A stretch of 40,173 nt of DNA from an uncultured SAR116 cluster alpha proteobacterium. GTDB lineage: Bacteria > Pseudomonadota > Alphaproteobacteria > Puniceispirillales > Marisalimonadaceae. Below are positions 8,917 through 18,658 of this stretch, piece after piece. Both the position numbers and the translations under genes were made by a program. The stretch is taken from positions 1 to 40,173 of the forward strand of contig CABXSI010000005.1 in the NCBI GenBank assembly GCA_902514865.1, given 5' to 3'. Below the pieces are notes generated by a model. That model saw nothing but the letters and a program-made list of their open reading frames with translations, was not told where the DNA came from and ran no database searches. Within the stretch, counting starts at the first letter, position 1; each line of letters opens with the position of its first letter.

Positions 8917-9639
8917 TTAATTACAAATTTTCATAAGTAAATTCAAAGTTTCTTTTGGATGTGTAAACATGGCATTATGCCCTGCTTTCAATTCAAAAAT
9001 TGGCCAATTCATTTTTCTTACAAACACTCTTGAACTTTCTAAAGATTGATAAACTGGATCAGTACAAAATATATAGGAAACAGAAAGTCCATTCCCAATT
9101 TCATTTTCTAAATTTAGTTTTGATTTAAAAGTGCTTACAGGATGAGGAGTTAATTTACTAGCCAAAATTAAAGATTTTCTTATATCAAAAACTCCAAATG
9201 CTTCAGGTGATGGAGGAGGAATTGAGAGCTTGCCTTCAGATTTTTCTGCTAAAACCGTTCTTTCTCTAACTATTTCTTTTGGAGCAATATCAAAAGGACT
9301 TTGACCACTTGATAAAATCATCGCATCAAAATAAATAAGCTTATTAATTCTCTCTTTTAATCTGTCAGCAACACCACTTATAATATTTCCCGCAAAGCTA
9401 TGTCCTACTAATATAATATTTTCTAAATCTTCTAATAAAATATGATTAATTATATCATCAATATATGTGTCTAAAGTTATCTCAGGGGACAATAAATGTT
9501 TCCTTTCACCTAAACCTGTTTGGGTAGGACAAGTTACATTATAACCTTGATACATTAAGAGGTCTGCAACTTCTTTCCAAATCCACCCACCATGCCAAGC
9601 ACCATGAACTAATACAAAATTAGGTTTATTATTTCTCAT
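8917..9639 (-). CDS. Alpha/beta hydrolase (esterase-like)
   Basis: FVLVHGAWHGGWIWKEV, LVGHSFAG, KAGHNAMFTHPKE. Start probably at MRNNKPN (9639) rather than ORF start 9687. Confidence 0.85.
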   Translation of the reverse strand: MRNNKPNFVLVHGAWHGGWIWKEVADLLMYQGYNVTCPTQTGLGERKHLLSPEITLDTYIDDIINHILLEDLENIILVGHSFAGNIISGVADRLKERINKLIYFDAMILSSGQSPFDIAPKEIVRERTVLAEKSEGKLSIPPPSPEAFGVFDIRKSLILASKLTPHPVSTFKSKLNLENEIGNGLSVSYIFCTDPVYQSLESSRVFVRKMNWPIFELKAGHNAMFTHPKETLNLLMKICN

Positions 9640-9728
9640 ATAGATCTCTTTAAATTTATCAATTAAATGATAATATAATACTATCAATAATAAATATGTG
9701 TCACTTAATTTAAATAAAAGATATTAGG

Positions 9729-10427
9729 ATGGAACCAATAAATATTGCTATTTTTGGAAGCTCTGGTGCGATCGGAAAAGCATTGTGTTTTGAATTTTCA
9801 AAATATAATAGTGTAAATAACATATTCGCCTTTTCAAGGAATGGTGTTCAATTAGATCACCAATCTATAATTTCAAAAGAAGTAAATTATTTAAATGAAA
9901 ATAGTTTAGCTGAGACCGCTCAATCACTTGAATGTAAGTTGGACGTTATTGTTGTGGCAATTGGTGCGCTTGAACAACCAGAAAAATCAATCAGAGATCT
10001 ATCCTCTGTAAAATTTATTGACATGTTTAATGCCAACACTATTCCAACAGCTTTAATTGCAAAATATTTTTTACCGAAGCTATACAGAGATAGAATAACA
10101 AAATTTGCTTCAATTTCAGCTAGAGTCGGAAGTATAGAAGACAACGAACTAGGTGGTTGGTATTCATATAGGGCATCTAAATCTGCTTTAAATATGGTTT
10201 TAAAAGGATTATCAATTGAACAAAAAAGATCAAATCCAGATAGTATTATCTTTGGACTTCATCCAGGCACAGTAGATTCAAAATTATCGAAACCTTTTCA
10301 AAAAAAAGACAAAGAATACTTTACTCCCGAATTTTCTGCAGAAAAATTGGTAAGTGTTATTGATTCAAAGACTTTGGAAGATAATGGTAAAATATTTGAT
10401 TGGGGTAATAAAATTATTCCCTATTAA
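9729..10427 (+). CDS. Short-chain dehydrogenase/reductase (SDR) family
   Basis: IAIFGSSGAIGKAL nucleotide-binding motif; WYSYRASKSALNMVLKGLSIE with YxxxK. Confidence 0.88.
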   Translation: MEPINIAIFGSSGAIGKALCFEFSKYNSVNNIFAFSRNGVQLDHQSIISKEVNYLNENSLAETAQSLECKLDVIVVAIGALEQPEKSIRDLSSVKFIDMFNANTIPTALIAKYFLPKLYRDRITKFASISARVGSIEDNELGGWYSYRASKSALNMVLKGLSIEQKRSNPDSIIFGLHPGTVDSKLSKPFQKKDKEYFTPEFSAEKLVSVIDSKTLEDNGKIFDWGNKIIPY

Positions 10428-11395
10428 GAATTAGATTTGTATTCTGGTATATTATAATTAGTAAGATGTTTCTGCCAAAATTCTTGTGTTAATTTAGCCC
10501 CTAATCTCATAAAAACATAAACGATACATAATGTTAAAACCGCTCTTAAAAAAAGCGTTATTATAATATTTGAACCTATAAGTGAAATAACTGCAGTATC
10601 TTCAATTATGCTATGAAGCATTCCTACTAAGACTAAAACTCCAAAAACATCTTTGTAGTGAAGTTTTCCAGTTTTGACTTCTTTAATTAAAAGTCCTGCA
10701 CCAAAGCCAATCCCAAGGGTCACTCCTACTATTGCAATAGTAGATGCTTTTTCACCAACTCCAAGAAAGTTTAAAAAAGGTTTTAAAGCTTTTTCTATTA
10801 ATCGTTCAACGCCTATGTATTTTAAAAAATCTAAAATTATTACTAGCGCTACAATAATAATAAAGATCATTCCCAGCCCTTTTAGTTGAGATAAACCCCA
10901 ACTGAATAAATCAGGTGCACTTTCTAAACTTGGTAATAAAATTGTAGCTGGATAATTCATATAACCAGTAACTTGAAAAAAAAGATTTAAAAAATAGCAT
11001 GATAAAATACCAAGGCCTAATCTAATAAATATCATTGCACGGGCTCTTACTCCTGCTTTTCTACAAATAATAACTTCAATAGGTAATGAATGTGTAAATA
11101 GAATCAAAAGTCCTAATACACTTGCCTGAGCAGCAGTAAAAGGCATGTCGGCTGGTAGACCTGAGAAAACTATTAAACCTGCATAGGGACTTGTGAGCAA
11201 TGATGTGGTAAAAACTAGTGATATAGCCTCTGGTAATCCTAACAAAAACATCAAAGGAGCACAGAACTTATTTAATATTTCAACAAAACCTAACTCATCT
11301 AGTATTTTTACTATAATTAATGTTGGTATCATTATTATGAATAGCTCATAAGTAATTTCAAGGGATGACCTTGTAAGCTCTCTGATCTTATTCAT
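10424..11395 (-). CDS. Nucleoside recognition (Gate) domain membrane protein
   Basis: Polytopic protein with two related halves, including IIMIPTLIIVKILDELGFVEILNKFCAPLMFLLGLPE and LKPFLNFLGVGEKASTIAIVGVTLGIGFGAGLLIKE. Confidence 0.75.
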   Translation of the reverse strand: MNKIRELTRSSLEITYELFIIMIPTLIIVKILDELGFVEILNKFCAPLMFLLGLPEAISLVFTTSLLTSPYAGLIVFSGLPADMPFTAAQASVLGLLILFTHSLPIEVIICRKAGVRARAMIFIRLGLGILSCYFLNLFFQVTGYMNYPATILLPSLESAPDLFSWGLSQLKGLGMIFIIIVALVIILDFLKYIGVERLIEKALKPFLNFLGVGEKASTIAIVGVTLGIGFGAGLLIKEVKTGKLHYKDVFGVLVLVGMLHSIIEDTAVISLIGSNIIITLFLRAVLTLCIVYVFMRLGAKLTQEFWQKHLTNYNIPEYKSNS

Positions 11396-11408
11396 TAGTA
11401 ATTCCTCT

Positions 11409-12650
11409 TCAACCTAGAACTAACTTATCTTTTTTGAAATAAATTTGCCACATTATGAATGTTACTATCAAAAGATTTGTAAAATTCCAAAATATTCCAT
11501 TTACAAATGCTAATTTATAAGATTGGGTGATATCAAAAATTTCACCAGACATCCAGCCACCTAAGCCCATACCTACAATTGTTGCCATAATGACTAATCC
11601 AACTCTTTCACCAACCTGTTCAATTGGAAGATATTTTCTTATTATCATAGCATATGCAGGCACTATACCTCCTTGGGACAACCCAAACATTAACGAAACA
11701 ATATAAAGCGATAATTGACTATCAAACGGCAAGAAAAATACTAAGGAAAGCATTTGTAATAATGATCCAATAAATAAAGTGTAAACAGGACCAATCTTGT
11801 CAGACAAGAAACCAAATCCAACTCTACTTATCATTCCTGAAAAAAGCATTACAGCCAAAATTTCAGCTCCGATGCTTAATCCAAAGCCTCTCTCAACACA
11901 TAAAGCAACAATATGTACTTGTGGCATTGCCATTGCCAAACAACAACTAATTCCTGCCAAGATTAATAAGATTTGCAATGTATTGGGACTTAAGTTGGTT
12001 AAACTGTTCCCTTCAGTACTTAAATCATTATTAGATATGTTACTTGCAACATTGTTTTTTAGAAATAATGCTATTGGAAACATAATCACCATACAGATTA
12101 TTGCTATATATAAGTAGACTTCTTTCCAAGTCGTGTGTTCAAGGAAATAGCTTATGATTAAAGGCCAAAAAGCTCCAGCCACATAATTAGCACTAGCAAT
12201 AATCGCAACAGCTAACCCTCTTCTTTTTTCAAAAAAATTTCCTATATCAGCCATAGATGGGCCAAAAAAAGTCGCTGCAGCCGTCCCCATGAAAATTTGC
12301 AAGATTAATAAATGCCAAAATTCGGTAGATATCATTGCAATTAAATAAGAAGAAACAAGAATTATTATTGCGAAAATAATTGGGAACTTTAAGCCAAATT
12401 TATCAATAATTTTTCCAATTAAAAAATTACCAAGTCCAAAACCAACCATAGTAGTAGCGTATAGTAAACTTGCCTGTCCCCTATCTATATTAAACTCATT
12501 TTCAATTGCAGGCATTACAACCACAACTGACCACATACCAACTGTACCAATAACGCCTATAGTAAATAAAAGTATTAGCCTAATCCAAGACTTTAAACTG
12601 TCATATTCTATGTTAGAGGTTGTATTAAATGCGCTTATGACACCCACCAT
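11409..12650 (-). CDS. MFS transporter (carboxylate/oxalate-formate antiporter-like)
   Basis: About 12 hydrophobic segments; GFGLGNFLIGKIIDKFGLKFPI, GFLSDKIGPVYTLF, GGIVPAYAMIIRKYLP. Confidence 0.82.
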   Translation of the reverse strand: MVGVISAFNTTSNIEYDSLKSWIRLILLFTIGVIGTVGMWSVVVVMPAIENEFNIDRGQASLLYATTMVGFGLGNFLIGKIIDKFGLKFPIIFAIIILVSSYLIAMISTEFWHLLILQIFMGTAAATFFGPSMADIGNFFEKRRGLAVAIIASANYVAGAFWPLIISYFLEHTTWKEVYLYIAIICMVIMFPIALFLKNNVASNISNNDLSTEGNSLTNLSPNTLQILLILAGISCCLAMAMPQVHIVALCVERGFGLSIGAEILAVMLFSGMISRVGFGFLSDKIGPVYTLFIGSLLQMLSLVFFLPFDSQLSLYIVSLMFGLSQGGIVPAYAMIIRKYLPIEQVGERVGLVIMATIVGMGLGGWMSGEIFDITQSYKLAFVNGIFWNFTNLLIVTFIMWQIYFKKDKLVLG

Positions 12651-12683
12651 TAATTATATTAAAAAAGATTTAGTCAGGTTAAT

Positions 12684-13901
12684 TTATATTATACCTTTAT
12701 CCTTTAAATTCTTGATCTCATCCAACGACAAACCAATTTTTTTAGATAAAATTTCTTCAGTATGTTCTCCTAATAATGGGGGTGACAATCTATAACTTGG
12801 AGGTGTCTCCTGCATTTTTATTGGATTGGCTATTAATCTTAGTGGGGCTTTTCCTGTTTTAGTATGGTCCATTTCAACAATCATTTCTCTAGCCTTTACA
12901 TGTGGATCTGAAAAAACTTCACTCAGTGTATTAATTGGACCACATCCAATTTTTTGTTTTTCCAACTCAGTCAGCCACCAAGATGAAGTATGTCTTTTGG
13001 TAATTTCATTTAGTGTATTTGTTACAAATTCTCTATTAGACACACGATCTGCATTTGTCTTAAATTTCGGATCTTCTATTAATTGTTCATCTCCAGACAA
13101 CTTACAAAATCTTTCAAATGTAGGATCATTACCAATTGATAAAACAATATAACCATCTGATGTTGGCATAACTTGATAAGGAACAATATTTGGATGTTGA
13201 TTACCTAATCTATCTGGATTTTTATTAGTAGATAAATAATTCATACCTTGATTTGCTAACCATGCAACATGAGTATCTAACATCCCAATATCTATAAACT
13301 GACCTTGACCTGTATTTATTTGATGACGGACAGCTGCTAATATCCCAACAGAAGCAAACATACCTGCCATTAGATCTCCGATCGGAACTCCAACTTTCAT
13401 AGGCTCACCGTCTGGCTCTCCCGTTAAAGCCATTACACCACCCATTGCTTGAATTAATCCGTCGTATCCTGGTCTGGATGCATATGGCCCAGTCTGTCCA
13501 AAACCAGTAATAGAACAATATATTAACTTTGGAAAATCTGATTTTAGATTATTATATCCAAGTCCGTATTTTTCTAAGGTACCTGTTTTAAAGTTTTCAA
13601 CTAAAATATCACATTCAGATAATAATTTTTTAACTAAGCCTTGACCTTCTTTTGTACTAAGATTGATCGTAATTGATCTTTTGTTTCTATTAGCGCCACA
13701 AAAATACGCGCTAAGGTCTGTCTCTTCGCCATCGTCTTTTTTTACAAAAGGTGGAGCAAATCCTCTAGTATCGTCGCCACCTCCAGGTCTCTCAACTTTA
13801 ATTATATCAGCCCCTAAATCTCCTAGCATTTGGGTACAATATGGACCAGCTAATACCCTAGTTAAATCTAGCACTTTAATACCCTTTAATGAATTATTCA
13901 T
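12684..13901 (-). CDS. CaiB/BaiF family CoA-transferase (class III)
   Basis: LKGIKVLDLTRVLAGPYCTQMLGDLGADIIKVERPGGGDDTR, SITGFGQTGPYASRPGYDGLIQAMGGVMALTGEPDGEP. Confidence 0.93.
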   Translation of the reverse strand: MNNSLKGIKVLDLTRVLAGPYCTQMLGDLGADIIKVERPGGGDDTRGFAPPFVKKDDGEETDLSAYFCGANRNKRSITINLSTKEGQGLVKKLLSECDILVENFKTGTLEKYGLGYNNLKSDFPKLIYCSITGFGQTGPYASRPGYDGLIQAMGGVMALTGEPDGEPMKVGVPIGDLMAGMFASVGILAAVRHQINTGQGQFIDIGMLDTHVAWLANQGMNYLSTNKNPDRLGNQHPNIVPYQVMPTSDGYIVLSIGNDPTFERFCKLSGDEQLIEDPKFKTNADRVSNREFVTNTLNEITKRHTSSWWLTELEKQKIGCGPINTLSEVFSDPHVKAREMIVEMDHTKTGKAPLRLIANPIKMQETPPSYRLSPPLLGEHTEEILSKKIGLSLDEIKNLKDKGII

Positions 13902-14075
13902 ATTTTAATCTCTTATTGTGTTTTAATTTTTATTGTCTGGCTTGAAATATATACAAACTAAGTGAAATATGCATTGTTTTAATTAAATATTAGATTTACT
14001 AGAACTAAATTAATTTTAATGTATATTCTTAACTTCTTAAGTATTTATTACCAACCGACCTTTCATGAGATTTAA

Positions 14076-15089
14076 ATGACAAAATTAGAAATTAATAAAC
14101 CAAAATTTGGTGAATTAACTCAGATAGCTTCTGATTTATATTGGGCACATTTCGAGCTGCCCTTTAGACTAAACCATGTAAATCTATTTTTTATGGATAC
14201 TCCTAAAGGTTTTTTAATTTTAGACGCAGGTTTAAAATCAGATCACTCAGAAGAACATTGGAAGGCATTAATTAATGGACCGCTTAAATCAAAAAAATTT
14301 GCCGGATTATTAATTACTCATTATCACCCTGATCACATTGGAATGGCCGGGTGGCTTCAAAATAAATTAAACATAAAATGTTACACCAGTGAAAAAGAAC
14401 TTTTTACTGCAAAAACATTTCGCTCAATGCCAGATGATAAATATGCTGATATCTTCAGAAATGTTTTTGTCAGGGCTGGTATGAGTGAAGAAGATATTAT
14501 TGCAAAGGGACCAGCCACAAGACTTTATAAAAATAGAGTTTATGAACTTCCAGAATTTGAAATTATTAAATCTGGACATGAAATTGAATCAAATGACGGT
14601 AATTGGTTAGTAAGAACTGACTCAGGTCATTCACCAGAACATATTTCATTATTGGACAAAAAAAGACAGTTATACCTCTCAGGAGATTTTTTATTACCTC
14701 GTATATCTCCCAACATTTCTGATAATTTTTTTGACCCTCTTGATGATAGACTAGGAGGATATTTTAAATACTTAAATCAAATTCAAGTAATTGGTTCTGA
14801 TACAAAAGTTTTTCCTTGTCATGATTGGCCTTTCATTGACGGATCAAAACGGGCTCAAGATTTAATCAAACACCATAATCATAGACTTAGTTTAATTTTA
14901 AATGAGTTAGAAAATCGAAGTATTACAATTATGGATTCAATTAAAATTATCTTCGACAGAAAAATTGGTGACGAACAAATGCATTTTGCAATTGGAGAAG
15001 CAAGAGCACACTTAATTCATTTAGATGTAACTGGACAGGCTAAAAGTGAAACGGATGATAGAGGTACGGTTCAATATTCTTGTTTGTAA
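14076..15089 (+). CDS. MBL-fold metallo-hydrolase
   Basis: LLITHYHPDHIGMAGWL (HxHxDH), GHSPEHISLLD, LYLSGDFLLPRISPN. Confidence 0.9.
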   Translation: MTKLEINKPKFGELTQIASDLYWAHFELPFRLNHVNLFFMDTPKGFLILDAGLKSDHSEEHWKALINGPLKSKKFAGLLITHYHPDHIGMAGWLQNKLNIKCYTSEKELFTAKTFRSMPDDKYADIFRNVFVRAGMSEEDIIAKGPATRLYKNRVYELPEFEIIKSGHEIESNDGNWLVRTDSGHSPEHISLLDKKRQLYLSGDFLLPRISPNISDNFFDPLDDRLGGYFKYLNQIQVIGSDTKVFPCHDWPFIDGSKRAQDLIKHHNHRLSLILNELENRSITIMDSIKIIFDRKIGDEQMHFAIGEARAHLIHLDVTGQAKSETDDRGTVQYSCL

Positions 15090-15117
15090 TTGATTCATAA
15101 AAATAATTTTTTTAGGG

Positions 15118-15184
15118 ATCATTACGATACTGAAATGTATGTAAATTAATCATTACGAGTCAATTAGTATTTAAAGTGATTAAT
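15118..15184. promoter_or_regulatory. Candidate regulatory region upstream of urtA
   Basis: ATCATTACGA repeated exactly at 15118-15127 and 15149-15158 (31-bp period). Inverted repeat ATTAATCA (15145-15152) / TGATTAAT (15177-15184). Confidence 0.35.
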
Positions 15185-15290
15185 AAATAGACCTTTAACA
15201 CATTTACATGTCGCAATTTGTAATATAAGAAAAATTCATACCAAAAAGACATAACATATATTTTTAAATCTATTAATGAAAGGAATATTT

Positions 15291-16577
15291 ATGTTATTTA
15301 ATTTAACTAAAAGATTAACATTAGTTATGTTTTCTCTTTTTTTGGTAAACAGCGCTTTAGCCGACGGTCACGGTAAAATTAAAATCGGTATTTTACATTC
15401 GTTATCGGGAACTATGGCTATTTCTGAAACAACACTAAAAGATACAATGTTAATGTTAATTGATGAACAAAACAAAAAGGGAGGTATTTTAGGAAAAAAA
15501 TTAGAACCTGTGGTAGTTGACCCTGCGTCTAATTGGCCGTTATTTGCAGAAAAAGCTAGAGAACTATTAACCGTATCTAAAGTTGATGTTATGTTTGGTT
15601 GTTGGACTTCAGTTTCCAGAAAATCAGCATTACCAGTACTTGAAGAATTAAATGGATTGTTGTTTTATCCCGTGCAATATGAAGGTGAAGAAAGTTCAAA
15701 AAATGTTTTTTACACTGGCGCTGCACCTAATCAACAAGCAATACCCGCAACCGATTATTATTTAGAAGAATTAGGTGTCAAAAAATTTGCATTGCTTGGA
15801 ACTGACTATGTATATCCAAGAACAACTAATAAAATCTTAAAGCAATATCTTATTGACAAAGGAATTCCTGAATCAGACATTTTTGTAAACTATACACCAT
15901 TTGGTCACTCAGATTGGTCTAAAATCGTTGCTGATGTAGTTGGCCTTGGTGCAGACGGTAAAAAAGTTGGTGTTATTTCAACTATCAACGGAGACGCCAA
16001 TATAGGCTTTTACAAAGAGCTTGCTGCTGCTGGTATTAAAGCTGATGATATTCCAGTTGTTGCATTTTCTGTTGGTGAAGAAGAATTATCTGGTCTCGAT
16101 ACTAAAAATTTGGTTGGTCATCTTGCAGCGTGGAATTATTTTCAATCAGCTGAGTCTGACTTGAATACTGATTTTATTAAACAATGGAAATCTGCAATGG
16201 GTGATAAGAGAGTCACTAATGATCCAATGGAGGCACATGTAATTGGATTTAAAATGTATGTAAAAGCAGTTGAAAAAGCTGGCACGACAGATGTAGATGC
16301 TGTTAGAAAAGCTATGTACGGCATGAAAGTACCAAACTTGACTGGTGGAATGGCTGAAATGTTGCCTAATCATCACCTTTCAAAACCCGTTCTTATTGGT
16401 GAAATACAAGCGGATGGACAATTTGACATTATTAGTCAAACTAAAGAAGTACCTGGTGACGCTTGGACTGATTATTTAGCTGAATCAAAGCCTCTAGTCT
16501 CTGATTGGAAGTCCTTAGGTTGCGGAATGTATAATAAAGACACTAAAACTTGCGTCCAAATGAAATCTAATTATTAA
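15291..16577 (+). CDS. urtA: Urea ABC transporter substrate-binding protein UrtA
   Basis: Signal peptide; IKIGILHSLSGTMAISETTLKDTMLMLIDEQNKKGGILGKKLEPVVVDPASNWPLFAEKARELL, VFYTGAAPNQQAIPA. AAAGGA precedes ATG 15291 inside the longer ORF from 15276. Confidence 0.96.
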   Translation: MLFNLTKRLTLVMFSLFLVNSALADGHGKIKIGILHSLSGTMAISETTLKDTMLMLIDEQNKKGGILGKKLEPVVVDPASNWPLFAEKARELLTVSKVDVMFGCWTSVSRKSALPVLEELNGLLFYPVQYEGEESSKNVFYTGAAPNQQAIPATDYYLEELGVKKFALLGTDYVYPRTTNKILKQYLIDKGIPESDIFVNYTPFGHSDWSKIVADVVGLGADGKKVGVISTINGDANIGFYKELAAAGIKADDIPVVAFSVGEEELSGLDTKNLVGHLAAWNYFQSAESDLNTDFIKQWKSAMGDKRVTNDPMEAHVIGFKMYVKAVEKAGTTDVDAVRKAMYGMKVPNLTGGMAEMLPNHHLSKPVLIGEIQADGQFDIISQTKEVPGDAWTDYLAESKPLVSDWKSLGCGMYNKDTKTCVQMKSNY

Positions 16578-16595
16578 TCTATAATTTAAATTATT

Positions 16596-16623
16596 CTGTA
16601 GAGTTTTCTTTAAAACTCTACAG
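16596..16623 (+). other. Intercistronic stem-loop between urtA and urtB
   Basis: CTGTAGAGTTTT (16596-16607), loop CTTT, AAAACTCTACAG (16612-16623); perfect 12-bp stem. No trailing U-tract. Confidence 0.8.
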
Positions 16624-16634
16624 TGGAAATTAAA

Positions 16635-18656
16635 ATGAATTCTTTTTTAAAATTAATCTTCCAACTATTTTTCGTTTTAATTTTTTCTAACCCTCTAAAT
16701 GCATCAGAATCAAATAATCTAGAAAAAGTTTTAAATAATAATTTCGAACTTATTATAAAAAGTTCTTCAAGAACTATTGAGCCTGTAATTGAAGATTTAT
16801 TAAGTACAAAATCACCTAACCTTGAAGAATTTCTCAAAAGCTGGAAAAATAAACAATTATATTATGTCAAAAAATCGAAGCTTATATCGATTTTAAAACA
16901 AAAAAATTCTGATGGTTACGAACTATTACAGTTTTCAAACAAAACTAGTCTGGGTTTCTTTAAAAAGAAAGAAATAAAAGTTATTAAGCCAAATAGTGGT
17001 GTTAGATCGAAAATATCTAATGCTCTTATTGGTTTTCAACTATTAAATGACGATCCTAATGTTAGATCTAAAAGTTTAGAAACACTTACAAGAAAATTCA
17101 ATTCAAAATATTTAATACCCTTAAAGAACGCTCTAGAGAAAGAAAATAATCCAGATTTAAAAAAAAGAATGTCTGAATTACTAGTTTTTGGAACTATTAA
17201 ATATTCTCAAAATGAGGATGAAAAAATATCTTCGTTAAATTCTCTAAGGGGCAACATGTCTATAGAGGCAAGAGGCACTATTGCATCTCTACTTGAGTCA
17301 AAATTATATGTCTCTAATAAAATGCCTGATTTACCAAATTTAGCTAGAAATATTATACCTGGCAATTCATATAAAAATGCTGATGGGTCTAATAACAAAC
17401 CATTCTTTTATTTCAATAAAAAACCAGAAATTTCAAGATCAGAAGCAATAGATCTACTTATTAAAAATAATTTTTTAAAAGATTATATTACACCATCAAG
17501 AAGAGACGAAATTTTAAAACAAAATATTTCAAACTCCCATATTGAAGGAATACCTGTAAAGCATTTAAACTCAAGTGAAGAACGAAACAATGCTTACAAT
17601 CTGTTAGTAAAATTAGGAAAAGCTATTCCACTAAAATCTGATAAGGAAATTGATGACTTAATTAAGAGGCACTTTTTTTATGCTGTCTATAAAGAAAAAT
17701 CACCAAAAGTAATCAATACAGCAAAATTGGTTTTTAATGACATAAATCATAAGGTTAATTTTTATGAATATCTAGATCTTATATTAGACGGATTGAGTTT
17801 AGCTTCTATATATTTTTTAGGAGCTATAGGTCTTGCAATTACATTTGGAGTAATGAGAGTAATTAATATGGCTCATGGAGAATTTATAATGATTGGAGCA
17901 TATACTGGTTATGTGGTCCAGTTATTCATACCTAATCATACAATTTCACTACTTGTAGCCTTTCCATTAGCATTTTTAGTAACTTTTTTAGGAGGAGTTG
18001 CTATGGAAAGATTAGTTATTAGACATTTATATAGAAATCCTTTGGATACCTTATTAGCCACTTTTGGAATTAGTATAGCTTTACAACAAATTGCAAAAAA
18101 CATTTTTGGTACACAAGCAAGGCCCCTTACATCTCCTGAATGGTTAGATGGTGCTTTGGTAGTCAATGATGTTTTATCTATAAGTTTGATAAGAATTGCT
18201 ATTTTTGTTTTAGGGATAATTTTCTTAGTTTTACTTTTGTTAGTGATGAATAAAACAAGACTAGGGCTAGAAACAAAAGCAGTTACACAAAACCCAATGA
18301 TGGCCTCAAGTATGGGGATTAATCCCGATAGAATAAATATGTTAACATTTGGATTTGGATCGGGCATTGCCGGAATTGCTGGTGTGGCCATTGGATTGTT
18401 TTCTAAAGTAACATCAGAATTAGGAGCAGATTATATAGTCCAAAGCTTTATGACTGTTGTAGTAGGTGGGGTTGGTAACATTTGGGGTACTCTTGCAGGG
18501 GCAACAATGATTGGAATGCTTCAAAAATTTATTGAATGGTTTAATCCATCTAACACTCTTGCTGCTCAGACTTATATGATTATTTTTATAATATTGTTTA
18601 TTCAGTTCAGACCAAAAGGAATAATGGCGTTAAAAGGAAGGGCTGCTGAGGATTGA
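16635..18656 (+). CDS. urtB: Urea ABC transporter permease UrtB with large N-terminal periplasmic region
   Basis: C-terminal LivH-type permease (GLSLASIYFLGAIGLAITFGVMRVINMAHGEFIMIGAY...). N-terminal signal sequence and UrtB-type repeat-like domain. GTG at 16623 lies in the hairpin; ATG 16635 preferred. Confidence 0.93.
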   Translation: MNSFLKLIFQLFFVLIFSNPLNASESNNLEKVLNNNFELIIKSSSRTIEPVIEDLLSTKSPNLEEFLKSWKNKQLYYVKKSKLISILKQKNSDGYELLQFSNKTSLGFFKKKEIKVIKPNSGVRSKISNALIGFQLLNDDPNVRSKSLETLTRKFNSKYLIPLKNALEKENNPDLKKRMSELLVFGTIKYSQNEDEKISSLNSLRGNMSIEARGTIASLLESKLYVSNKMPDLPNLARNIIPGNSYKNADGSNNKPFFYFNKKPEISRSEAIDLLIKNNFLKDYITPSRRDEILKQNISNSHIEGIPVKHLNSSEERNNAYNLLVKLGKAIPLKSDKEIDDLIKRHFFYAVYKEKSPKVINTAKLVFNDINHKVNFYEYLDLILDGLSLASIYFLGAIGLAITFGVMRVINMAHGEFIMIGAYTGYVVQLFIPNHTISLLVAFPLAFLVTFLGGVAMERLVIRHLYRNPLDTLLATFGISIALQQIAKNIFGTQARPLTSPEWLDGALVVNDVLSISLIRIAIFVLGIIFLVLLLLVMNKTRLGLETKAVTQNPMMASSMGINPDRINMLTFGFGSGIAGIAGVAIGLFSKVTSELGADYIVQSFMTVVVGGVGNIWGTLAGATMIGMLQKFIEWFNPSNTLAAQTYMIIFIILFIQFRPKGIMALKGRAAED

Positions 18657-18658
18657 TT

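Noticed and set aside
11797-12117. Plus-strand 106-aa ORF
   Set aside because: Antisense shadow of the MFS transporter gene.
12826-13152. Plus-strand 108-aa ORF
   Set aside because: Antisense shadow of the CaiB/BaiF CoA-transferase.
16610-16837. Minus-strand 75-aa ORF overlapping the urtA-urtB stem-loop
   Set aside because: Antisense to the urtB start; its sequence simply reflects the reverse complement of the signal-peptide region.
17936-18391. Minus-strand 151-aa ORF
   Set aside because: Antisense to the conserved UrtB permease domain; no homology signal.
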